DNA of 64,000 bases from Polynucleobacter difficilis (GTDB taxonomy: Bacteria > Pseudomonadota > Gammaproteobacteria > Burkholderiales > Burkholderiaceae). Of this stretch, positions 19,420-28,156 are shown piece by piece (position 1 is the stretch's first letter; the number at the start of each line of letters is the position of its first letter). The stretch spans positions 1,054,001-1,118,000 of the forward strand of contig NZ_CP023276.1 in assembly GCF_003065365.1 (NCBI RefSeq), in the 5' to 3' direction. The translations under genes were made by a program, and so were the position numbers. The notes under the pieces were generated by a model, which ran no database searches, had not been told where the DNA came from, and was given only the letters and a program-made list of their open reading frames with translations.

Positions 19420-20162
19420 GCCAAATCAATGAGCTGCCGATTACTGCGCTGCAGTTTTATGCAACCGCATCCTATACCTGCAGCTATCTTCCACAGCAAA
19501 CCGCGCGCTCACAAGTGGCCACGCCATCCCACTTAGTACACAGTGATATGTACGGCGATCTAGTCAATGCAGGATTTCGGCGCAGCGGATTATTTACCTA
19601 TCGCCCCTATTGCGATCACTGCAAAGCATGCATTGCGACGCGGATACCGGTTGAGCACTTTGTTCCAACTCGTAGCCAACAGCGCGCCCACAAGCAACAT
19701 GCCAATTTAGAAACCCATGTACTGCACTTGAGCTATACCGACGAGCACTACGCGCTGTATCGCCTCTATCAAGAGCAGCGCCATCACGATGGCGATATGA
19801 ACCGCGATGACCAAGAGCAATACACGCAGTTTTTACTGCAAAGCCGCGTGAACTCACGTTTAGTTGAATTTCGGGATGGGCCCGAGAACCCAGAGCCAGG
19901 ACGCCTGCGCATGGTCAGCATCATTGATATTGTCGAAGCCGGTATTTCGTCGGTCTATACCTTTTACGACACCACAGTATCCAAGGCCAGTTATGGGACT
20001 TACAGCATTCTGTGGCAAATAGAGCAAGTCAGGCAGCTCAAGCGCCCCTATCTCTACCTGGGCTACTACATCAAAGAAAGTCAGAAGATGGCCTATAAAT
20101 CCAAGTTCAAAGCCATCGAAGGTCTCATCGATAACCTCTGGCAGCCCTTGCATACGCGATAA
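19416..20162 (+). CDS. bpt: Aspartate/glutamate leucyltransferase (arginyltransferase-like)
   Basis: 248 residues. Transfers leucine to proteins with N-terminal Asp or Glu, the second bacterial N-degron enzyme, related to eukaryotic Ate1. Landmarks are the N-terminal [13 protein letters not shown], the cluster [20 protein letters not shown] with its conserved cysteines, and [15 protein letters not shown]. The start is the ATG at 19416 (ATGA overlap with aat) with GGAGCG just upstream; a TTG two codons earlier is less likely. Confidence 0.95.
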   Translation: MSQINELPITALQFYATASYTCSYLPQQTARSQVATPSHLVHSDMYGDLVNAGFRRSGLFTYRPYCDHCKACIATRIPVEHFVPTRSQQRAHKQHANLETHVLHLSYTDEHYALYRLYQEQRHHDGDMNRDDQEQYTQFLLQSRVNSRLVEFRDGPENPEPGRLRMVSIIDIVEAGISSVYTFYDTTVSKASYGTYSILWQIEQVRQLKRPYLYLGYYIKESQKMAYKSKFKAIEGLIDNLWQPLHTR

Positions 20163-20170
20163 TTCGATTC

Positions 20171-21196
20171 ATGTCCGCTTATTCCCTTTTACGTCCGGGG
20201 CTCTTTTGCCTCGATCCTGAACAAGCCCACAACCTTGCTTTGGGCAGTATGGACCGCGCGCATGCGCTTGGCTTACTTTCCCACTTCGTACCCAAGCCTG
20301 TTATCGATCCTCAAATATTCTGTGGTTTGCCATTAGGCAATCGGGTTGGTCTTGCTGCTGGGTTGGATAAAGACGGGAAACACATTGATGCCCTCGCCGC
20401 CTTGGGTTTTGGCTTTTTAGAAATCGGCACCGTAACGCCGTTGCCACAACCGGGCAATCCAAAGCCGCGCATGTTCCGTTTAAGCCAAGCCGATGCAATT
20501 ATTAACCGCATGGGCTTTAATAATGATGGCGTAGACGCCTGCGTTGCTCGCGTTAAGGCCTCGCGCTACTGGCAATCCGGCGGAGTTATTGGCTTAAACA
20601 TAGGCAAGAATGCCAGCACCCCAATCGAAGCTGCGGCCGATGATTATGTGATTGGATTAAAAAAGGTTTACGCCGTTTCGTCCTACATTACGGTGAACAT
20701 TTCATCACCCAATACGAAGAATCTCCGCGCACTGCAAGGTGAAGACATGCTACGTTCCCTGCTGAGCAGCATTCAGCTGGCACGTACCGCTCTATGCGAT
20801 GAGCATGGCGTTCGCAAACCCTTATTTCTTAAGATTGCGCCGGACCTCGACCCCACCGACATCCGTTTGATTGCCGACCTACTCCTTGAGTTTGAAATTG
20901 ACGCCGTAATTGCAACCAACACCACGATTGAGCGAAGCGCAGTCGCCCATCTGGAGCATGGCGCCGAAGCTGGCGGACTTTCTGGCGCACCGGTTCGCAC
21001 CCTATCCAATTCCGTTATAGAGTCGCTCAAGCAGCACCTCGGTAGCCGGATACCGATTATTGGCGTCGGCGGCATCCTTTCCGGGAGCGATGCCCAGGAA
21101 AAACGTGCCGCTGGAGCTAGCGTGGTGCAGCTGTATAGTGGCCTCATTTTTAAGGGCCCTGAACTGGTTCGGGAATGCGCCCTTGCCCTGAAATAG
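20171..21196 (+). CDS. pyrD: Dihydroorotate dehydrogenase (quinone), class 2
   Basis: 341 residues. Oxidises dihydroorotate to orotate in pyrimidine synthesis, passing electrons to quinones at the membrane. The N-terminal helical extension typical of class 2 enzymes is present (YSLLRPGLFCLDPEQAHNLAL). FMN-site motifs follow: GLAAGLDKDG, EIGTVTPLPQPGNPKPR, FNNDGVDA and ISSPNTKNLR with the catalytic Ser. The C-terminal phosphate-binding segment is IIGVGGI. It begins 8 bases after bpt and closes the tight run. Confidence 0.97.
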   Translation: MSAYSLLRPGLFCLDPEQAHNLALGSMDRAHALGLLSHFVPKPVIDPQIFCGLPLGNRVGLAAGLDKDGKHIDALAALGFGFLEIGTVTPLPQPGNPKPRMFRLSQADAIINRMGFNNDGVDACVARVKASRYWQSGGVIGLNIGKNASTPIEAAADDYVIGLKKVYAVSSYITVNISSPNTKNLRALQGEDMLRSLLSSIQLARTALCDEHGVRKPLFLKIAPDLDPTDIRLIADLLLEFEIDAVIATNTTIERSAVAHLEHGAEAGGLSGAPVRTLSNSVIESLKQHLGSRIPIIGVGGILSGSDAQEKRAAGASVVQLYSGLIFKGPELVRECALALK

Positions 21197-21197
21197 C

Positions 21198-21219
21198 CCT
21201 CTAGAGGGTCTATCTTTTG
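21198..21219 (+). terminator. Weak terminator-like hairpin after pyrD
   Basis: CCCT-CTAG-AGGG at 21198-21209, followed by TCTATCTTTT. The stem is short and the T-run is interrupted, so this is only a possible end for the pyrD transcript. The next gene appears to have its own promoter immediately downstream. Confidence 0.35.
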
Positions 21220-21233
21220 TAATAGTTTTCACA

Positions 21234-21263
21234 TTGTGCAATTTACCTAAGATTGGCTACAAT
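21234..21263 (+). promoter_or_regulatory. Putative promoter of the IclR-family gene
   Basis: TTGTGC (21234-21239), an 18-base spacer, and TACAAT (21258-21263). Transcription would begin around 21270, which is the likely ATG of the IclR gene, implying a leaderless mRNA. Confidence 0.4.
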
Positions 21264-21269
21264 GAAGGA

Positions 21270-22070
21270 ATGGATAACCCCAAAGTAGCAAAAATGGCTA
21301 AAGCCCCTGGTGAGGTTGGAAAGACCGCCATCCAGGTGGTCGAGCGCATGATGAATTTGCTCGATGCCCTTGCCAAGCATGAGGATGCGTGCAGCCTCAA
21401 AATTTTGGCGGAGCAAACTGCGCTCCATCCCTCTACTGCGCACCGCATCTTAAATGATATGGTCGCCTGCAGACTGGTTGAGCGCGGCGATGGCGGCACC
21501 TATCGACTCGGCCTGCGACTCTTAGAGCTTGGGAATCTAGTTAAGGCACGGCTCTCGGTTCGGGAGGCGGCCCAAGCCCCCATGCGAGCACTCCATAAAA
21601 TTACCGGGGAAACGATCAACCTTTCCGTCCGGCAAGGTGATGAGATTGTGTACGTCGATCGCGCCTACAGCGAACGCTCAGGTATGCAAGTGGTTCGTGC
21701 AATTGGTGGTCGCGCCCCACTGCATCTCACCTCCGTTGGCAAACTCTTTTTGGCAAGCGATGATTCGACTAAAGTCCGCGCCTACGCAACCCGGACCGGT
21801 TTAGCAGGGCACACCCGCAATAGCATTACCGACTTACGCAAGCTCGAAACGGAATTGTCTAAAGTGAATCAGTTGGGACATGCCAGCGACGATGAAGAAT
21901 TAGAGTTGGGCGTCAGCTGCTTAGCGGCAGGCATTCTAGATGACACGGGCAAATTGGTGGCAGGCTTATCGCTCAGCGCCCCTACGGATCGCATTCAGGC
22001 CGACTGGTTAAAGGCACTCCAAGATACGGCCATGCAAATTTCAAAAGGGATGGGATTTACCGCAACATAA
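21270..22070 (+). CDS. IclR-family transcriptional regulator
   Basis: About 266 residues. An N-terminal winged HTH (CSLKILAEQTALHPSTAHRI, about residues 40-75) is followed by an IclR effector domain with INLSVRQGDEIVYVDRAYS and RAPLHLTSVGKLFLA. The effector and targets are unknown; the neighbours do not form an aromatic or glyoxylate pathway that would suggest them. Start choice: ATG at 21270 has no properly spaced ribosome-binding site (AAGGA directly abuts it). TTG 21234 and ATG 21294 are alternatives. The downstream gene pbpG is convergent. Confidence 0.87.
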   Translation: MDNPKVAKMAKAPGEVGKTAIQVVERMMNLLDALAKHEDACSLKILAEQTALHPSTAHRILNDMVACRLVERGDGGTYRLGLRLLELGNLVKARLSVREAAQAPMRALHKITGETINLSVRQGDEIVYVDRAYSERSGMQVVRAIGGRAPLHLTSVGKLFLASDDSTKVRAYATRTGLAGHTRNSITDLRKLETELSKVNQLGHASDDEELELGVSCLAAGILDDTGKLVAGLSLSAPTDRIQADWLKALQDTAMQISKGMGFTAT

Positions 22071-22109
22071 GTCTTTGGGAGCAATAAATGCTGCCTACCT
22101 CAGAAGGCA

Positions 22110-23216
22110 TTACATCAAGCGACGCAGTGGGCGGATCTCGCTGGGATCCATCTGCTGATACCAGTCTTTGACGCGCACCGCATCCGCAAAACGGGATTGG
22201 GTGCCCACCGAATCTAAAAAGACAAGCAGCAAGGGTGAGCCATTGATATTGGCCTGCATCACCAGGCATTTACCAGCAGCACTAATAAAACCGGTTTTCT
22301 GCAATCCAATGTCCATATCGCCGGAGCGAACCAGACGATTGGTATTTAAAAAAGTTTGTGGGCGTTTGTTAATCACCATGGTGATGTCTGGCCAAGTGGA
22401 ATACTCTCGAATCGCCTTGTACTGATAGGAGGCGCTCACCATTTTTACCAAGTCATCTGCGCTGGCTACGTTCTCGCTGGATAAGCCGCTAGGATCAGCA
22501 AAGCGGGAGTTTGACATACCAAGATCACGTGCTTTTTGATTCATGGCAGTAACAAACGCAGGCACGCCACCGGGGTAGTTTCTGCCCAAAGTATAGGCTG
22601 CACGATTTTCAGAGGACATTAGCGACAAGACCATCGCCTCACGGCGGGTAAGTGAGGTGCCGGTAGCGAGCCGCGATTTTCCGTAGCTGCGCGCATCCTC
22701 CGCATTAATCTGTATTGACTCATCCAAAGGCAAGTCAGCATCGAGTACCACCATTGCGGCCATCAACTTGGTAATGGACGCAATCGGTAGGCTAACGCCC
22801 GTATTTTTTTCAAATAACACATCATTGGTATCTTGATTAACGACCATCGCCACGCTGGATTTGAGGCTGAGTTCATCATGCTGCCCCCGCAAGCCCATTG
22901 CCGTAGCAAACGAAGGTCTTGCGCCAGTACTTGCATTGTTTGCCGGCCGAGTAACGCTTACCCGTACATCTTTGGTTTTTTTGGTGTTACCCGCGTTCCC
23001 AGCCTTTGCGGGTTTTGTTGTTTTGCTTGTTTTATTTGTGCTGCCTGGTTTCGCAGCAGATGCTTTATTGGCCGACTGGTTTTGTTTCGGCTTGTCTTTA
23101 GAGGGTGCTTGCTTTTGATTGCTCGGGCTGGTTTGGGCAATTGCAGCGTCGGGGATATAAGAGACCGCAAACAGGGTCATCCATAAGGCTATTCCGAGCC
23201 GGCTTCGTAATCGCAT
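22110..23216 (-). CDS. pbpG: D-alanyl-D-alanine endopeptidase (penicillin-binding protein 7 family)
   Basis: 368 residues, S11 peptidase family, acting on peptidoglycan cross-links in the periplasm. A signal peptide (cleavage after AIAQ or nearby) is followed by a low-complexity linker rich in Lys, Ala, Ser and Thr (about residues 30-95), then the catalytic domain. Catalytic motifs are SITK (SxxK), SEN (SxN) and KTG in LQKTGFISAAGKC. The C-terminal domain of DacA-type carboxypeptidases is absent, which favours the PbpG type. The basic linker may bind cell wall; that is inference. A ribosome-binding site AGGT lies about 9 bases before the ATG. Confidence 0.93.
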   Translation of the reverse strand: MRLRSRLGIALWMTLFAVSYIPDAAIAQTSPSNQKQAPSKDKPKQNQSANKASAAKPGSTNKTSKTTKPAKAGNAGNTKKTKDVRVSVTRPANNASTGARPSFATAMGLRGQHDELSLKSSVAMVVNQDTNDVLFEKNTGVSLPIASITKLMAAMVVLDADLPLDESIQINAEDARSYGKSRLATGTSLTRREAMVLSLMSSENRAAYTLGRNYPGGVPAFVTAMNQKARDLGMSNSRFADPSGLSSENVASADDLVKMVSASYQYKAIREYSTWPDITMVINKRPQTFLNTNRLVRSGDMDIGLQKTGFISAAGKCLVMQANINGSPLLLVFLDSVGTQSRFADAVRVKDWYQQMDPSEIRPLRRLM

Positions 23217-23281
23217 ACAGCACTACCTTTTAACCAAACAATAGCCGTAATGATAATAAACTTTGACGGGTTCAGGGTGAT

Positions 23282-24151
23282 TTATTGACGTGCCTTTTGA
23301 TTCACCAGCACGACTGCCCCCATCGTTAAAACAATCCCCGCCGCCATCATCAAGGTCAAGGGCTCATCGAATAACAACCACGCCATAATTGCAGTGGTGG
23401 GTGGCGTTAGGTACAACAGACTCGTAACCTTGGTTGCCGCTCCCTTGCGAATCATGATGAAGAGCAAACTAACGGAACCAATCGAGATCGGGAATATGGC
23501 CCAAAGCATGGCCGTAATGACGGGCGCATTCCAAACCATGGTTCCTTCTTCAAAAAGCATCATGCAAATAAACGATAAGAGTAAGGCAATGCTGAACTGG
23601 ATTAAAGAGCCCGATCGCAAGTCAAATACAGGGCAATACTTCTTTTGGTAGAGCGTTCCAAACGTAATCGATAGCAATGCCGCAACAGCGAGAAGATAAC
23701 TGGCGACCGGTATGGGCACAAAGTTCATCTTCTCCGCAACGACAAGGCCAACTCCCGCGATCCCCAGCAGCAAACCAATCCACTGGCGTGGCGATACATG
23801 CTCGGACACCCAAGCCGCAAACCAAGCCGTGATGATCGGCTGCAAACCAACAATCAGGGCCACGAGTCCGGCGGTCATGCCCAAACGAACAGCAGACCAT
23901 ACACCCATTAAATAACCAAATTGCAGCAGTACTCCGGCGATTAGTAAATGCCCGAGTTGCGATTGATTGGGCCAAGAGGCCGGACGCCAAACCAAACTAA
24001 GGGCGCCCATGGCCAGTAAGATCCCCAGGTAGCGCCAAAATAAAAAAGTAGCCGGCTCTACATAAGGCATTGCCAGTTTGGCGATGATGAAGCCCGTGCT
24101 CCATAAAAGTACAAAAACAGGGGCAATCGCACCCTCAAGCTTGAACGCCAT
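23282..24151 (-). CDS. EamA/DMT-superfamily transporter
   Basis: 289 residues with ten predicted membrane helices arranged as two EamA repeats (about residues 8-135 and 150-285). Typical segments are FVLLWSTGFIIAKLAMPYVEP at the start, and SLLYLTPPTTAIMAWLLFDEPL in the second repeat. Members export small metabolites such as amino acids; the substrate cannot be predicted. AGGA lies 6 bases before the ATG. The gene is divergent from the phasin gene, with 234 AT-rich bases between them. Confidence 0.9.
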   Translation of the reverse strand: MAFKLEGAIAPVFVLLWSTGFIIAKLAMPYVEPATFLFWRYLGILLAMGALSLVWRPASWPNQSQLGHLLIAGVLLQFGYLMGVWSAVRLGMTAGLVALIVGLQPIITAWFAAWVSEHVSPRQWIGLLLGIAGVGLVVAEKMNFVPIPVASYLLAVAALLSITFGTLYQKKYCPVFDLRSGSLIQFSIALLLSFICMMLFEEGTMVWNAPVITAMLWAIFPISIGSVSLLFIMIRKGAATKVTSLLYLTPPTTAIMAWLLFDEPLTLMMAAGIVLTMGAVVLVNQKARQ

Positions 24152-24300
24152 AAATCCTTTTATCTGCTTTTTTTATTCTGTCATTTGATTTTAGCCTCAA
24201 GAAAGCCGCCCAAAGCGGAATAAGCTTTTACTTAAATATTTATTGATAAGCTATTGTTTTTTATAGTATTTATTTATATTTAGTATGAATATTAAAGGCT

Positions 24301-24331
24301 TTGTGCATTGCAGCATAAAAAGAACTATAAT
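24301..24331 (+). promoter_or_regulatory. Putative phasin promoter with a TGC-rich palindrome
   Basis: TATAAT at 24326-24331 is a perfect -10; TTGTGC at 24301-24306 is the best -35, with a 19-base spacer. The spacer contains TGCATTGCA and TGCAGCA, TGC/GCA inverted repeats of the kind reported for PhaR repressors of phasin genes. The -10 is secure by eye; the PhaR link is inference. The rest of the 24152-24385 gap is AT-rich and shows nothing else. Confidence 0.5.
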
Positions 24332-24385
24332 TTATTAAATAGTTATTAGCCGTACAGCGCCCTATCACTCAATCGGAGACACAAA

Positions 24386-24937
24386 ATGAACCTCACACCA
24401 GAACAACTGGCTGCAGCACAAAAAGCCAACCTAGAAACCCTCACCGGCATTACAAACCAGGCCTTAGTCAGCATTGAAAAGCTGGTTGAACTGAATATGC
24501 ACATTGCCAAAGCCAGCTTGAGCGACAGCATGACTACTGCCAAAAAGGCACTGGAAATCAAAGACGTCCAACAACTTTTAGCCCACCAGGCCCAGGCCGT
24601 CCAGCCGATGGCTGAAAAGATGATGGCCTACAGCCGCCATTTGTACGAATTAGCAAACGATACCCAAGCCGGCTTTACTAAGGTAAGCGAAAAAGAAATG
24701 CAAGCCAGCCAGAAGAAAATGAACGCCATGGTCGAAGACTGGAGCAAAAATGCTCCGGCAGGGTCAGAAGCAGCCGTAGCCGCAATGAAGCAAGCGATTG
24801 CCTCGGCCAATACCATTTACGAGAACAGCCAAAAAGCCATGAAACAGGCGCTGGATGTTGCCCAGGCTAACCTCGAAAATGCAACAGAGTCGGTATTAAA
24901 GGCGACTGACAAAGTCACCAAATCCTCTAAGCGTTAA
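24386..24937 (+). CDS. phaP: Phasin family protein (PHA granule-associated)
   Basis: 183 residues, almost entirely helical, Ala-, Lys- and Gln-rich. The start NLTPEQLAAAQKANLETLTG and the downstream VEDWSKNAPAGSEAAVAAMKQA are characteristic of Phasin_2 proteins of Burkholderiales. Phasins coat polyhydroxyalkanoate granules and limit their size. PHA synthase is not in the window, but the 3-hydroxybutyryl-CoA dehydrogenase at 12.2 kb is consistent with PHB-linked metabolism. It is monocistronic: its own promoter is upstream and a strong terminator follows. Confidence 0.93.
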   Translation: MNLTPEQLAAAQKANLETLTGITNQALVSIEKLVELNMHIAKASLSDSMTTAKKALEIKDVQQLLAHQAQAVQPMAEKMMAYSRHLYELANDTQAGFTKVSEKEMQASQKKMNAMVEDWSKNAPAGSEAAVAAMKQAIASANTIYENSQKAMKQALDVAQANLENATESVLKATDKVTKSSKR

Positions 24938-24957
24938 TTCGAAATACAAGCCCTAAA

Positions 24958-24994
24958 CAAAATCCCCTGTCAGAGTCTGGCAGGGGATTTTTCT
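24958..24994. terminator. Strong intrinsic terminator between phaP and lpdA
   Basis: A 13-base stem (24961-24973 with 24977-24989, one T-G pair) closes a three-base loop, preceded by A's and followed by TTTTTCTTT. It separates the converging phaP and pyruvate dehydrogenase transcripts and should act in both directions. Confidence 0.92.
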
Positions 24995-25003
24995 TTCGGG
25001 GCA

Positions 25004-26797
25004 TTACTTCTTTCGAACCGGCGGCAAGTCTGTGCAGTGACCGTGCGCCGCTTCGGCGGCTAAGCCAACCGACTCGCCCAGGGTTGGATGCGGATGAATG
25101 GTTTTGCCCATATCAATGGCATCGGCTCCCATCTCAATCGCAAGACAGACCTCACCAATTAAATCGCCTGCATGGGTGCCCACAATACCGCCACCAATAA
25201 TGCGGTGGGTTTTGGCATCAAACAAGAGCTTGGTAAATCCCTCATCGCGGCCATTGGCAATTGCGCGGCCACTAGCAGCCCATGGAAAGAAGCCTTTCTC
25301 ATAGGCAATGCCTTGCGCTTTGCACTGCTCTTCGGTCAGCCCAGCCCAAGCCACCTCGGGATCGGTATAGGCAACCGATGGAATTTGCTTGGCGTCAAAA
25401 AAGGATTTTTGACCAGCTGCCGCCTCAGCTGCAACATGGCCTTCGTGCACTGCCTTATGGGCAAGCATGGGCTGGCCCACAATGTCGCCAATCGCAAAGA
25501 TGTGGGAAACATTTGTGCGCATCTGCTGATCAACGGCAATAAAGCCGCGATCATCTACCGCAACGCCAGCATTACCCGCATCAATCTTTTTGCCATTCGG
25601 TGAACGCCCTACCGCAACCAAGACCAAGTCATACACTTGGGGGTCTGCGGGTGCAGCATCGCCCTCGAACGTGACATAAATTCCGTCGGACTTCGCCTCT
25701 GCTTTGGTAGCGCGCGTTTTAAGCATAACCTTATCAAAGCGGCCAGTGTTGTGCTTTTCCCAGACCTTCTCAAGATCACGATCAGCTCCTGCCATCAGCC
25801 CATCGAGCATTTCAGCAATATCAATTTTGCTGCCTAAGCTGCTATAGACCGTTGCCATCTCCAAACCAATGATGCCGCCGCCAATGACCAGCATGCGCTT
25901 TGGAATGCTCTTTAGAAGGAGTGCGCCCGTGCTATCGACAATGCGGGGATCGTCCGGCAAAAATGGCAACTTAACCGGCTGACTGCCGGCAGCAATAATG
26001 GCTTTCTGAAAACGAATCACTTCTTTTTGACCGCTTGCTTCTTGACTAGGTCCCGCAGTGAGATTAACTTCAACATGGTTTGCATCCACAAAACGACCAA
26101 GCCCACGCACCACCTTCACCTTACGTGCTTTTGCCATGCCAGCCAGGCCACCGGTCAGCTTGCCAATCACGCCATCTTTATAGGCGCGCAATTGGTCAAT
26201 GTCGATCTTGGGATCACCAAAGCTAATACCGTGCTTTGACATGGTTTTCGCTTCATCCATCACCGCAGCTGTATGTAGCAGTGCTTTGGATGGAATACAG
26301 CCGACGTTTAAGCAAACGCCGCCTAAAGTTGGATAGCGCTCAACCAAAACAACGTTCAGACCTAAATCGGCAGCACGAAATGCAGCGCTATAGCCGCCGG
26401 GGCCTGCACCCAGCACCAGTAAATCGCATTCGTGATCCACCTTACCCTGAAAAGCACTCGCTGCATTGCTCACTGCCATTGGTGCAGCAGTAGCTTGTGG
26501 AGATGGGGCTGGAGTTGGAGCCGATGCTACCGGCGTAGTTGGCTTTGGCGCAGCACCAGCCTCGAGTTCAATCTCAGCAATGACGGTGCCCTTTTTCACT
26601 TTATCGTCCACCTTCACTGCAATACTGGTAATCGTGCCAGCCGCATCGGCCGGTACTTCCATCGTGGCCTTATCCGACTCCAGTACTAATAGTGGCTGCT
26701 CTTTTTCAATCCGATCGCCTACCTTTACGAGCACCTCAATCACAGGTACATCGTCATAGTCACCAATGTCCGGAACCAGAATCAATTGCTTAGTCAT
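25004..26797 (-). CDS. lpdA: Dihydrolipoyl dehydrogenase (E3) with N-terminal lipoyl domain
   Basis: 597 residues, longer than a plain E3 (about 470) because a lipoyl domain (residues 1-75, lipoylation motif [13 protein letters not shown]) and an Ala/Pro-rich linker precede the flavoprotein. FAD motif [15 protein letters not shown]; redox-active disulfide [16 protein letters not shown] motif [13 protein letters not shown]-terminal His-Glu region HPHPTLGES. It reoxidises dihydrolipoamide in the pyruvate dehydrogenase complex. It is the last gene of the aceE-aceF-lpdA operon, 11 bases after aceF. Confidence 0.97.
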   Translation of the reverse strand: MTKQLILVPDIGDYDDVPVIEVLVKVGDRIEKEQPLLVLESDKATMEVPADAAGTITSIAVKVDDKVKKGTVIAEIELEAGAAPKPTTPVASAPTPAPSPQATAAPMAVSNAASAFQGKVDHECDLLVLGAGPGGYSAAFRAADLGLNVVLVERYPTLGGVCLNVGCIPSKALLHTAAVMDEAKTMSKHGISFGDPKIDIDQLRAYKDGVIGKLTGGLAGMAKARKVKVVRGLGRFVDANHVEVNLTAGPSQEASGQKEVIRFQKAIIAAGSQPVKLPFLPDDPRIVDSTGALLLKSIPKRMLVIGGGIIGLEMATVYSSLGSKIDIAEMLDGLMAGADRDLEKVWEKHNTGRFDKVMLKTRATKAEAKSDGIYVTFEGDAAPADPQVYDLVLVAVGRSPNGKKIDAGNAGVAVDDRGFIAVDQQMRTNVSHIFAIGDIVGQPMLAHKAVHEGHVAAEAAAGQKSFFDAKQIPSVAYTDPEVAWAGLTEEQCKAQGIAYEKGFFPWAASGRAIANGRDEGFTKLLFDAKTHRIIGGGIVGTHAGDLIGEVCLAIEMGADAIDMGKTIHPHPTLGESVGLAAEAAHGHCTDLPPVRKK

Positions 26798-26808
26798 GGT
26801 GATTCCTT

Positions 26809-28134
26809 TTAAAGTGCCGCACGGCGGAAATCAGCCAGGAGCTGGGCAATGTAGACCGTAAATCGCGTTGCCGAAGCGCCATCGATCACGCGGTGATCTG
26901 CTGTCAAAGAAAGCGGGCAGATCAGCCTGGGCACAAATTGCTTGCCATCCCAGACCGGTTTCATTGCCGCTTTGCTGACGCCCAAAATAGCGGCCTCGGG
27001 CGCATTGATGATCGGCGCAAAATAGGTTCCACCAATGCCGCCAAGGGAGGAGATGGTGAAGCTGGCGCCCTGCATTTGATCTGGCTTTAATTTGCCTTCC
27101 CGAGCCAGCGCAGCAAGTTCGCCTGTCTCGCGCGCAATCTCATTGATGCCCTTTTGATCGGCATTACGAATAACCGGAACAACGAGGCCATTGGGAGTAT
27201 CTGCAGCAAAGGCAATGTGGAAGTATTTTTTCAGGACTAAATCATCACCGTCCAGCGAGCTATTGAATTCAGGATACTTTTTCAGTGCGGCTACTGCTGC
27301 CTTGATCATGAACGCCAGCATCGTGATCTTGTTGCCCTGCTTTTCATTCTCTTTATTAGTTGAAACACGGAATGCTTCAAGATCCGTAATGTCGGCATCT
27401 TCGTGATAGGTTACCGCCGGAATCATCACCCAGTTGCGCGCCAAATTGGCTGCCGATAACTTTTTAATGCGGGACAAGGGTTGTCGCTCAATGGCGCCAA
27501 ACTTCGTAAAGTCAACGGTAGGCCATGGCAATAAATCAAGGCCACCCATATTGCCAGCAGTCTTCGTGCTTGCAGTTGAAGTATCACCACTCATCACGCC
27601 TTTTACAAAAGCCTGAACGTCTTCCTGCGTAATGCGCCCTTTTGGACCCGATCCTTTAACAAGAGCAATATTGACACCCAATTCACGAGCGTATTTGCGC
27701 ACCGTTGGACTAGCATGACTCACATCGGCTCCAGCTGCAGGAATGGCTTGAGCTACCGGTGCCGCAGGCGCTGCTACCGCTGCAGCTACTGGCATCGGCG
27801 CGGGTGTTGGTGTAGATACTGAAACGGGCGCAATCGCAGGTGCTGCTTGCGGGGCTGAAACGCTGGCTGCTGGAGCGGGACTCGCAGCAGCATCGCTAGA
27901 CTCCACTACTAAAACCAGCGCGCCTTCTGAAATCAAATCGCCTACCTTGACTTTAATTTCTTTCACAAGGCCTGCATGCGATGAAGGCACATCCATCGTG
28001 GCCTTATCGGACTCCAATGTGACGACCGACTGCTCTTTTTCAATGACATCACCCACCTTGACCAATACTTCAATCACAGGAACATCGCTGTAGTCGCCGA
28101 TATCGGGGACGTGAATTTCGATTAATTTACTCAT
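26809..28134 (-). CDS. aceF: Dihydrolipoyllysine-residue acetyltransferase (E2 of pyruvate dehydrogenase)
   Basis: 441 residues. A single lipoyl domain (1-78, [13 protein letters not shown]), a long Ala/Pro linker (about 80-130), a peripheral-subunit-binding domain (about 133-172, [15 protein letters not shown]) and a catalytic domain with the active-site DHRVIDGA near the C terminus. E. coli E2 has three lipoyl domains; here there is one, and another is carried on E3. It lies between aceE (22 bases) and lpdA (11 bases). Confidence 0.97.
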   Translation of the reverse strand: MSKLIEIHVPDIGDYSDVPVIEVLVKVGDVIEKEQSVVTLESDKATMDVPSSHAGLVKEIKVKVGDLISEGALVLVVESSDAAASPAPAASVSAPQAAPAIAPVSVSTPTPAPMPVAAAVAAPAAPVAQAIPAAGADVSHASPTVRKYARELGVNIALVKGSGPKGRITQEDVQAFVKGVMSGDTSTASTKTAGNMGGLDLLPWPTVDFTKFGAIERQPLSRIKKLSAANLARNWVMIPAVTYHEDADITDLEAFRVSTNKENEKQGNKITMLAFMIKAAVAALKKYPEFNSSLDGDDLVLKKYFHIAFAADTPNGLVVPVIRNADQKGINEIARETGELAALAREGKLKPDQMQGASFTISSLGGIGGTYFAPIINAPEAAILGVSKAAMKPVWDGKQFVPRLICPLSLTADHRVIDGASATRFTVYIAQLLADFRRAAL

Positions 28135-28156
28135 GGTCTGAACGGTCGCATTCGGC

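Noticed and set aside
22958..23118. Long antisense frames over the pbpG linker
   Set aside because: They mirror the Lys/Ala/Thr-rich linker codons and have no ribosome-binding site or homology; they are shadows of pbpG.
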